The position numbers and the translations under genes were made by a program. Shown here piece by piece: positions 1 through 6,690 of a DNA stretch of 64,000 nucleotides. Positions within the stretch are counted from its first letter, which is position 1. Each line of letters starts with the position of its first letter. The DNA is taken from NCBI RefSeq assembly GCF_003315595.1, contig NZ_QNQU01000010.1, positions 91,202-155,201 on the forward strand, given 5' to 3'. The notes under the pieces are model-generated. The model was not told where the DNA came from and did not search any database. It was given only the letters and a program-made list of their open reading frames with translations. The stretch is from Pedobacter miscanthi (lineage in GTDB: Bacteria; Bacteroidota; Bacteroidia; Sphingobacteriales; Sphingobacteriaceae).

Positions 1-311
1 TATTTTAGAATGCGGTCACCTATAAAAAGTGCCGTATACCCATAAAAAAGCTGATCGGAAAACACTTTGCTGTTCTTACGCATCGTGTGGCCGTGTTTTT
101 TTAGCAATGCCGCACATTCTTCGGAAAGGCTGAACCAGTAATCAAAGGGCATAAATCCGTTATCCCAATTCTTTTTATATTCTTCATGGTTTTCTCTGAA
201 ATTAGTGCAGACCTCTGCAAGGTGATCCAACAGCGCTGGCATTTCATCGGGAAAAAGTTCAAATAAAAGTCTCCCCTTGCCCGTATTGGTTAATTCATGT
301 AAAGCTTTCAT
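1..311 (-). CDS. Hypothetical protein of mobile-element type, 3' end outside window
   Basis: The reading frame opens with ATG at 311 and stays open to the left edge, giving about 103 residues that begin MKALHELTNTGKGRLLFELF. No catalytic motif is visible. The protein is soluble, mixed alpha/beta in composition, with several aromatic residues in the middle. It lies just downstream of the broken DUF3560 gene on the same strand, separated by about 50 bases, so the two were probably co-transcribed. Small proteins of this kind are common in Bacteroidota integrative elements. No function can be assigned. Confidence 0.7.
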   Translation of the reverse strand, partial: MKALHELTNTGKGRLLFELFPDEMPALLDHLAEVCTNFRENHEEYKKNWDNGFMPFDYWFSLSEECAALLKKHGHTMRKNSKVFSDQLFYGYTALFIGDRILK

Positions 312-359
312 AATCTGAAAAATTAAGCTAGGGGCAACAAGCCCCTAGCTGGTCAAACA

Positions 360-1135
360 TTAATTTACTTTGACAGCGATCAGCTTTGCCCAGTAAAGCG
401 CATTAGTTGAAATATTGCGTTGCCAAGCGCCTTGCGAGCCGCTCCAACGGAAACCGTGGCGTTTTAACTCCTTACGGATTTCTTCCACCGGCTTACCCTC
501 AAAAATCATTTGCAGCCGCCCAGCCGCCTTGTTCTCCCAAATCCGAACGCCGCCAATCAGCATATCAAATTCTGCCCTCGCCTCGATTGCTTCCAACATT
601 TTAATGCGGCTTTCTACCGTTTTAATCTTTGCATTGTTATTGGTCAGCTTGTAGGAAGGGAAGCCAACATAACCGCCACGGCTGGTATCATTCAGCTGTG
701 CCCACATTTCAGGCGTAGCTGAGGGTAACAATAAAAAAGCTGCTTTATTCTGTCTGCGCAAACACCTGTTTGCTGCTTTCATAAAACTTTGCAAAGCCTG
801 TAGCTTGGAAAGTTTATCCTTTAATTTTGTTAAGGCCTCGGGATCATCGGAAAAAATCGCATCATTTGAGGCGATCGTTTCGGCCTTTTCGGCATAATAG
901 CCGCCTTTTTCTGCTTTTCAACAGAGCTCCCCATTTTGTCATGTATTTTCTGCCTGTACCTGCGGTCACGCTTTTCGCTGTGATGACCGACCAAAATCGG
1001 TTGCGCCATGGGAATAACCGAAGCCATATCAGAAGCCGAGCTGTAAAGCTGACCGGCTTCTTTTTCGTTTTTAGCAGCCTGCGCCCTCGCATAATTAATG
1101 CGGTTTTCCCTGCGCTCATTAAAATCGTGTTTCAT
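360..1135 (-). pseudogene. DUF3560 domain protein, split by a frameshift
   Basis: Two reading frames together make one DUF3560 protein of about 258 residues. The first starts at 1135 (MKHDFNERRENRINYARAQ) and includes the conserved stretch PILVGHHSEKRDRRYR. The second ends at 360 with KRHGFRWSGSQGAWQR, a usual C-terminal signature. They join near position 900: in the minus-strand run read as AAA AAG GCG GCT ATT ATG, one T appears to be missing, because adding it restores YYAEKAETIASNDAIF and the rest of the protein. DUF3560 proteins are common passengers of Bacteroidota conjugative elements. Their function is unknown. Either the gene is dead or the base was lost in assembly. Confidence 0.75.
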
Positions 1136-1198
1136 CTCTTTAAAAATTAAATCAAAAAATAAATGCCCTTTGGTCTTTTGCCAAAGGGAATCAGCATT

Positions 1199-1780
1199 TT
1201 AAGCAGGAATAAAAATCTCGCTTTCAATCTCCGCCAACTTATCCACGCAAAGACGGTTAACATCCGCCGCCACCGCTTTAATGATAAAAGGGTTTTTGGT
1301 CGAAAATTCCCTGCCGTTATCATCTTCAATCGTCAGCGTACAGCCCTGATAAAAATTAACATCTGTCTCTTCCGCATCATCCTGCTGCGCCACCTCGAAA
1401 GCCTCTAAGGTGCCGATGGTCTCGAGTAGCTTGCCCCTTTGATTGATGCGGCGTGTCAGATCCAAAGCCAGTTTAATCGTAGAATCCAGATTTCTAGCAG
1501 GCTTAAGCTCCTCGGCATGCGTTTTAGCCCCCTCTTTCTCTCCAGCCCCAGTTTTCCCTTTTTCGGAATCCATTTTAGCCTGCAAAGTTTCCACTTTTGC
1601 CCCCTCGCCAGCTTTTACCTCTGTTTTACCGTTACCCGAAGACTTATCAAAATCCTTGTTCGGCACAATCGCAGTGCCGCCAGTAGAAGCAGCAGCAGCG
1701 CCACCAGCTAAGCCATTAGCTTTATTATCAACTGAACCATTATTTGCAATTGCACTGGAATTAATTACTGTAGTTTTCAT
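1199..1780 (-). CDS. Mobile-element hypothetical protein with Ala/Gly/Lys-rich N-terminal half
   Basis: The start was placed at the ATG at 1780 (MKTTVINSSAIANNG), because the longer upstream extension is unlike a real N-terminus. The product is 193 residues. Residues 1 to about 110 are low in complexity, rich in Ala, Gly, Lys and Glu, and probably disordered. The C-terminal half (from about LDSTIKLALDLTRRINQ) looks folded and ends in DKLAEIESEIFIPA. It is upstream of the DUF3560 pseudogene on the same strand and likely belongs to the same operon. I do not recognise a family with a known function. Such genes accompany DUF3560 in Bacteroidota elements. Confidence 0.65.
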   Translation of the reverse strand: MKTTVINSSAIANNGSVDNKANGLAGGAAAASTGGTAIVPNKDFDKSSGNGKTEVKAGEGAKVETLQAKMDSEKGKTGAGEKEGAKTHAEELKPARNLDSTIKLALDLTRRINQRGKLLETIGTLEAFEVAQQDDAEETDVNFYQGCTLTIEDDNGREFSTKNPFIIKAVAADVNRLCVDKLAEIESEIFIPA

Positions 1781-1940
1781 AATTTTTAAATTAAATGTGA
1801 ATGGAAAAAAATTGAACAACCACCCAATCGGGCGGCAAAACCCTGCATGCGCAGCGTGCAAGACTAAAAAATCGGAGTTGAGTGGTGGGCTTCTGCCTTT
1901 AATTGTATTCATGGTATTATGGGTTTAAAAAATATCAGTC

Positions 1941-1962
1941 GGCAGGAGCCTCCTGCCTTTTT
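1941..1962 (+). terminator. Stem-loop followed by T run
   Basis: GGCAGGA at 1941-1947 pairs with TCCTGCC at 1951-1957 and is followed by five T. The shape is that of a rho-independent terminator on the plus strand, although no plus-strand gene is seen upstream. It sits beside the larger nested repeat at 1978-2106 and could be part of the same structured element. Confidence 0.4.
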
Positions 1963-1977
1963 GATAGTCACCCTCAC

Positions 1978-2106
1978 CTGAACACAATCCATTTTTCAAG
2001 ACAAGACTTTGCGGAAAAAAAAACCTCGTGAGCGCTAGCGAACAGGGAAGATTTTTTTCCAGCAAACCCGCAGGGCACCGGTCTTGGCGGAAAATGGATT
2101 GTTCAG
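1978..2106. other. Nested inverted-repeat structure, candidate oriT or structured RNA
   Basis: The gene-free stretch 1781-2293 contains a large imperfect hairpin. The outer arm at 1978-1996 (CTGAACA..AATCCATTTT) is matched in inverse at 2089-2106 (GGAAAATGGATTGTTCAG). Inside it, CAAGAC at 1997-2002 faces GTCTTG at 2081-2086. Further in, GGAAAAAAAAA at 2013-2023 faces TTTTTTTCC at 2052-2060. The tip holds the palindrome CGCTAGCG at 2033-2040. No reading frame explains this. Location among conjugative-element genes suggests an origin of transfer, a replication origin or a structured RNA. That assignment is inference. Confidence 0.45.
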
Positions 2107-2241
2107 AAATTTGTGCTCAAAAAAGGTAGAAGCAAAATTTTGTGCAATTAAAAACACCTTACCCCCTCACATCTATCCTCATTCATCTCAGGAGAATCAT
2201 TCATCAAAACCCTGAGCTTTAACGCATAAAAAAACTAGAAT

Positions 2242-2278
2242 AAAAAAAAGCCTTCGACGAGTGCCGAAGGCAAAAAAA
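2242..2278 (-). terminator. Bidirectional terminator after the radC-like gene
   Basis: GCCTTCG at 2250-2256 pairs with CGAAGGC at 2265-2271. The stem is flanked by A runs on the left and on the right, so both strands end in U. It lies 16 bases past the stop of the truncated radC-like gene and would end that operon. Confidence 0.65.
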
Positions 2279-2293
2279 TCCGAAAACAATAAT

Positions 2294-2605
2294 CTAACAC
2301 CTTCCCAAACGCCTGCCTAGTTCCATGGCAGCCATAACCGAACTTGATTTGGCGATTCCCATTCCGGCAAAACGGCACAGACCGGGAAAACCCAAAAGAG
2401 AGAGTTGCAGCAAGTTTCCTTCCACACTACCCAATATCCGGTAAGCCAGATCAATTGCCGATTCATTGGGCGTGCCCGAACCGATCAGCATGGCAAGCAG
2501 TTCCGTATCTGTCATTGCAGCAAGGCCATTTCCCAGCATTTTTTCCCTTGACCGCAGCTCCACTTCCATAGCTTTAATCCTCCTCACCTGTTTCTGCTGA
2601 TTCAA
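2294..2605 (-). CDS. RadC-like protein, N-terminal helical domain only
   Basis: The protein matches the N-terminal part of RadC/UPF0758: LRSREKMLGNG, then TELLAMLIGSGTPNESAIDLA, then a helix-hairpin-helix-like FPGLCRFAGMGIAKSS and a final MAAMELGRRLGR. Full RadC proteins are about 220-230 residues and carry a C-terminal JAB metalloprotease-like domain with an HxH motif. Here translation stops after 103 residues and that domain is absent. The frame opens with TTG at 2605, overlapping the upstream stop as TTGA. An internal ATG at 2569 would also keep the whole domain. This may be a domain-only protein or a deletion remnant. Confidence 0.7.
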   Translation of the reverse strand: MNQQKQVRRIKAMEVELRSREKMLGNGLAAMTDTELLAMLIGSGTPNESAIDLAYRILGSVEGNLLQLSLLGFPGLCRFAGMGIAKSSSVMAAMELGRRLGRC

Positions 2606-2853
2606 AAGGCGAATGTTCTAAACGGATTCATAACCTTTCCCGTAGTGAGCATCAATGAAGAAAAGCTTCCGATCAGCATCTCAAAATCCTCCTCGAATAC
2701 ACGCAAACGCTCCATACTGTAAGTACCATCCCACTGGGCATCGCTCCTGGTAAAACAGATGTAATTGCTGTTATTCCTGGCCAGCCGATAATCCAAAAAG
2801 TAGCTCCTGTTTCCCTGGCAAAAGCTTTCTGATACCAAAACAATATTTCTCAT
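2602..2853 (-). CDS. Small PUR-alpha-like (DUF3276-resembling) protein
   Basis: This 83-residue protein has the pattern GNRSYFLDYRLARNNSNYIC, then a basic/aromatic stretch and RVFEEDFEMLIGSF. The pattern resembles the Bacteroidota PUR-alpha-like nucleic-acid-binding family DUF3276, which has aGKRTYFFDVkaTr..dyYl..kifl.kEDFekF. The resemblance is by eye and the protein is shorter than usual. It overlaps the radC-like gene by four bases, which suggests translational coupling. A single-stranded DNA or RNA binding role in the mobile element is plausible but unproven. Confidence 0.55.
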   Translation of the reverse strand: MRNIVLVSESFCQGNRSYFLDYRLARNNSNYICFTRSDAQWDGTYSMERLRVFEEDFEMLIGSFSSLMLTTGKVMNPFRTFAF

Positions 2854-2921
2854 AACGATAAAATTTAATTCCGGAACAAAGTTCTACCCGGCCTCAAATT
2901 TTTATAGCATAAAAAATCATC

Positions 2922-2959
2922 TTATCTGATGACCAAAAATGAATATGGTTTTCAGATAA
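2922..2959. promoter_or_regulatory. Inverted repeat in a divergent promoter region
   Basis: TTATCTGA at 2922-2929 is repeated in perfect inverse as TCAGATAA at 2952-2959, with a 22-base spacer. A further copy, TTATCCGAT, follows at 2962-2970. The site lies between the genes starting at 2853 (minus) and 3011 (plus), where an operator controlling both would be expected. Confidence 0.4.
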
Positions 2960-3010
2960 AATTATCCGATATTAGATATTAGTAACCTATACAAATCAAA
3001 TAGATAGCTC

Positions 3011-3406
3011 ATGAGCCAGCAAGCAACACCCCAAGAAAAAACGCGCTGCCGCTATTGTGAAAAAGAATTGCATGGCAGGGCAGGAAAAATATTCTGCAAC
3101 GTAGATTGTAAAAACAACTACAACAGCCGAATTCGTTCATTTAAACGCGCCACAGAAAACGAGCTCTTCCCTAAGGTGATTAATGCCATCAAAAAAAATT
3201 ACCGGATACTTATAGAATTCCACCTTCAGGATGAAAAAGACGGGATCTTAATGGTCAAAAAAACCGATCTTGAAAACCTTGGATTTAATCCCCAATATTT
3301 TACCGCAGCAGCCCTGGATAGCAATGAGACGCTCTGGAAAAGCTGCTTTCACCAGTGCTGGGCAGATTATGAAGAATATTTTGGCCTAAGGTATGTTCTT
3401 GAATAA
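3011..3406 (+). CDS. Zinc-ribbon hypothetical protein
   Basis: The 131-residue product has four cysteines arranged CRYC (13-16) and CNVDC (29-33), spaced as in a small treble-clef or ribbon zinc site, followed by a basic helix NNYNSRIRSFKRAT. The rest is alpha/beta with many aromatic residues and no enzyme motif. Proteins of this layout are frequent in Bacteroidota genomes and often lie in mobile or defence regions. Their role is unknown, with nucleic-acid binding the simplest guess. It points away from the minus-strand operon and shares a promoter region with it. Confidence 0.7.
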   Translation: MSQQATPQEKTRCRYCEKELHGRAGKIFCNVDCKNNYNSRIRSFKRATENELFPKVINAIKKNYRILIEFHLQDEKDGILMVKKTDLENLGFNPQYFTAAALDSNETLWKSCFHQCWADYEEYFGLRYVLE

Positions 3407-3645
3407 AATACTAGGAATCTACGCGATACATGCCTAAGTGCCATCTTTTGCTTCCTCTAATTAAGTCTTAAATTACTTAGTTTTTAGTACTAGAAATTCC
3501 AACAAGTCAGCTTATACTTGCACGAAACCAAAGCTGAAGTCACGGATCAACTTTGCAAAAGCTATAAAAAACGGTCAGTTCCTTATTTAGTTAAGCAATA
3601 TACTATACAAACTGAAAACGGGACAGAACACTTAATCTACCCATA

Positions 3646-5775
3646 ATGATAAAAATCGAAAGAAGCGAACTTCCAAACTATTATCGATCGGATGAATATA
3701 AAAAAGCCAGCGAGCTGCTAGAAATTAGCCATCAAGAAAATAATCAGAAAAGAGCGTTTTTTGATACCAGCATTTTTTCATCCTTAAGAGCAGATCTGGT
3801 CAAATTATTTCACAACAAATGTGCATTCTGCGAATCTTCAGCACATTCGCCAGCTTATGGCAGTATCGAAAACTTTCGGCCGCGATCAGGATCCAGAACA
3901 GACCAATCATTTTTCCAGGACCATTACTACTGGCTGGCATACCAGTGGGAAAATCTCTATCAAGTCTGTAATATTTGCACCAAACACAAAAGGGATTTCT
4001 TCCCAATCCTGGATGAATCAACCCGGGCAAAAGTAGGCGCAGATTGGAGTGAAGTAATGAAAGAAGACACGCTGCTGCTTGATCCTTGCTATGATGACCC
4101 GGAGCTTCACCTGCAATTTGAAATCAATGGATTTGTTACCGCAATAACAGCCAAAGGCTGGGCAACTGTCGATCTGTTAAAGCTAAACCGATCAGATTTG
4201 CTCAACTCGAGAAAATATGCTGTCCAGTCGTTTCTATCATATCTTAAAGACCACGAGCTTCCAAAAAGACAACTCGATGAAGAAGGTAAAAGCTTTGTTG
4301 AAGATTTGTTCCGTTCTAGCACCCGCCAAGGGCACGCAGCCCCCCTGCGCTCAGCATATAAAAGATGGAAAAACGGCGAAAATGATTTAAGCCCGGCAAG
4401 TGACGCCCGGGAGGTCCTCTCAACCATGACCAATATTTTTGACAACGCCATTAAATCAATCGATAAGGAATCCCCGAAAATCAAAAAAATCATCTCTAAA
4501 CTGAATGTGTTTTCCATCAAGTCCGTAGAAATTAGCAACTTCAAAAATATTGAACATGTCAAACTGGAAATTCTTCCCTCCATAGAGAACGGCGGAAAAG
4601 AACCCTGGATGCTACTACTGGGAGATAATGGGATCGGAAAAACCTCAATCCTTCAAGCGATAGTTCTGGCACTTTGCGGAAAAAATCAGATTTCAAAATT
4701 AGGCATCACCGCTAGCGACGTACTCAAAATGGGAACCTCCTCTGGATATGTTAAAATAAACAGCTATGAAAGCGACAAGGAAATTGAACTTACTTTTACT
4801 GCTGATGGCTTTGTTAAAGCAATACCGCGGACCCCAACATTTTTGCTGGCCTATGGTGCCACCAGACTACTGCCAAAAGGCAATCTCACGGACAATACCA
4901 AAAGCAACAGACTGGTAAACATCCGCAACCTGTTTGATTATACAAAACCCCTTTCTAATGTAAATGAATGGCTCGATACAATTGGCAAAAAAATGTTAGA
5001 AAAGCGTGTGCTGCCCGCACTCTCAGACCTACTTGATCTTAAAAAGCATCAGAAACTCGAATTCAATGACAATGAACTCAGCATACACGAAGGCAAAACG
5101 AAGCTTCCGCTATCCTACATCAGCGATGGATACAAAAGCATCATCGCCCTTGCCTGCGACATCATGAAATCCCTTTCTGCTGATAATGCCAATTATCACT
5201 CCACAAAAGGTATCGTGCTAATCGATGAACTGGGAAACCACCTTCATCCCCGCTGGAAAATAAGAATCGTCAATGCGCTTCGGGAAGCATTCCCACAATT
5301 ACAATTTATTGTTAGCTCACACGAACCACTATGTCTGAGGGGATTGGCTCATGGCGAAGTATCGGTTCTGATGGCAGACAGCAGACAAAAAGTACGCCTT
5401 ATCGATAAATACCTATTGCCTGACCATAATGCGATGAGAATAGACCAGCTACTCACTTCAGACCTTTTTGGCTTGCTGGATACCCAGGATATTGAAACCG
5501 AAAAACAGTTTGAACAGTATTACGAGCTTTTGAGTGTCAAAAAAGAAGACCGGAGTCCTGAGCAAGAGCAAAAACTCCGCGAATATATCCAGCTTTTGGC
5601 AGGCAAAGAACTTCTGGGCAACACCCCGCAAGAGCAGGTGATTTACGAAGTGGTGCATGAGGTCTATGCCAAAAATCTGATCAAAAACGGATTTGCACCA
5701 AAAGAGGCCTTAAAAGAGCAGACCGTTGCCGAAGTAAAAGAACTTTTAACCGCTAAAAGACTGGACTGGATATGA
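3646..5775 (+). CDS. HNH endonuclease fused to a PtuA/SMC-like ATPase (Septu-like)
   Basis: This 709-residue protein joins two modules usually carried by separate genes. Residues about 50-120 are an HNH domain of the PtuB/TIGR02646 type: CAFC at 59-62, IENFRPR at 74-80, YYWLAYQWENL at 94-104 and CNIC at 108-111. Residues about 285-600 are an ABC/SMC-type ATPase: Walker A GDNGIGKTS at 326-334, a signature-like SDGY near 493, Walker B IVLIDE at 523-528, and an H-loop SSHE at 557-560. In Septu the ATPase PtuA and nuclease PtuB give anti-phage defence. The usual catalytic His of the EHFRPK box is Asn here (residue 76). The next gene overlaps by four bases. Confidence 0.85.
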   Translation: MIKIERSELPNYYRSDEYKKASELLEISHQENNQKRAFFDTSIFSSLRADLVKLFHNKCAFCESSAHSPAYGSIENFRPRSGSRTDQSFFQDHYYWLAYQWENLYQVCNICTKHKRDFFPILDESTRAKVGADWSEVMKEDTLLLDPCYDDPELHLQFEINGFVTAITAKGWATVDLLKLNRSDLLNSRKYAVQSFLSYLKDHELPKRQLDEEGKSFVEDLFRSSTRQGHAAPLRSAYKRWKNGENDLSPASDAREVLSTMTNIFDNAIKSIDKESPKIKKIISKLNVFSIKSVEISNFKNIEHVKLEILPSIENGGKEPWMLLLGDNGIGKTSILQAIVLALCGKNQISKLGITASDVLKMGTSSGYVKINSYESDKEIELTFTADGFVKAIPRTPTFLLAYGATRLLPKGNLTDNTKSNRLVNIRNLFDYTKPLSNVNEWLDTIGKKMLEKRVLPALSDLLDLKKHQKLEFNDNELSIHEGKTKLPLSYISDGYKSIIALACDIMKSLSADNANYHSTKGIVLIDELGNHLHPRWKIRIVNALREAFPQLQFIVSSHEPLCLRGLAHGEVSVLMADSRQKVRLIDKYLLPDHNAMRIDQLLTSDLFGLLDTQDIETEKQFEQYYELLSVKKEDRSPEQEQKLREYIQLLAGKELLGNTPQEQVIYEVVHEVYAKNLIKNGFAPKEALKEQTVAEVKELLTAKRLDWI

Positions 5776-6602
5776 TCAAAATAACCCGGCCGGCAAAACC
5801 TGATTTTATGAGTCAGGCAGATAATAAATGGGACAGGGAAACCCAGCAAGCCATTGACCATTTCTCTAACCAACCCATTATAGGGGATTTTGAGTTCAAT
5901 GCTTACCGTGACCCTGAACTGAAAGAAGAGTTGAAAAAAGTTTTTGTCAAATGCGCCTATTGCGAGAGCATATACGATCAAAGCGCAGATGGCGATATAG
6001 AGCATTTTCGCCCAAAAGGCCGTGTAAACGAAAAAAATCCGCAGAGCCCAGGCTATTATTGGCTCGCCAACGATTGGGATAATTTGCTGCTTTCTTGCCA
6101 GCATTGTAACCAGCGGCGATTGCACCTACTCGATGGCGATGATCTAATCTCTCCCGCTGGAAAGATGGATCAGTTTCCATTATCAGATGATACCAAACGC
6201 GTACACCGGCATGGAGAATCCCTGCAGGATGAAGAGCAGGTCAGGCTATTAATCAACCCCTGCGATCTAACTGAAAATCCAGAAGACCACTTTGAATATG
6301 AAGACACCAAAACAGCGATGATCCCGCTGAGCGACCGGGCAAAGATATCCCTTGCCGTTTACGCGCTGCGAAGACCAAAACTGGTGCGGGCGAGGAATGA
6401 AAAACAACAATTCCTTTTTAAGCAGATCGATGTAGTCCGGCGGGAACTCAGCCGCTACAACCGCAGTCCGGACGAGGAGCAAAAGGCAATTCTAGATCAA
6501 GAATTGGACAATCTATTATTTTACACCAGTCCAGTGCAGCCCTATGCCGGAATGTGCAGGTTTTTCGTTAACAAATTTTTAACCGAATCTGGGCTAAAAT
6601 AG
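5772..6602 (+). CDS. HNH endonuclease, PtuB-like, second gene of the defence pair
   Basis: The ATG overlaps the stop of the HNH-ATPase gene (ATGA), so the two are translationally coupled. The 276-residue protein has a complete HNH signature: CAYC at 61-64, IEHFRPK at 76-82 with the catalytic His at 78, YYWLANDWDNLLLSC at 95-109 and CQHC at 109-112. It belongs to the same PtuB/TIGR02646-type family as the N-terminus of its partner but keeps the His that the partner lacks. The likely role is a DNA- or nucleic-acid-cutting effector controlled by the ATPase. No reverse transcriptase is nearby, so this is not a retron. Confidence 0.85.
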   Translation: MIKITRPAKPDFMSQADNKWDRETQQAIDHFSNQPIIGDFEFNAYRDPELKEELKKVFVKCAYCESIYDQSADGDIEHFRPKGRVNEKNPQSPGYYWLANDWDNLLLSCQHCNQRRLHLLDGDDLISPAGKMDQFPLSDDTKRVHRHGESLQDEEQVRLLINPCDLTENPEDHFEYEDTKTAMIPLSDRAKISLAVYALRRPKLVRARNEKQQFLFKQIDVVRRELSRYNRSPDEEQKAILDQELDNLLFYTSPVQPYAGMCRFFVNKFLTESGLK

Positions 6603-6690
6603 AAAAAGCAGATAGCTATAATACTAAAACGACCACCTAATCAATAAAAACAAAACCAGCGGGCAAAAATCAGCGTCACCCACATCATAA

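Noticed and set aside
3646..6602. A retron of the Septu-associated type
   Set aside because: No reverse transcriptase gene or retron RNA structure is visible near the HNH-ATPase operon.
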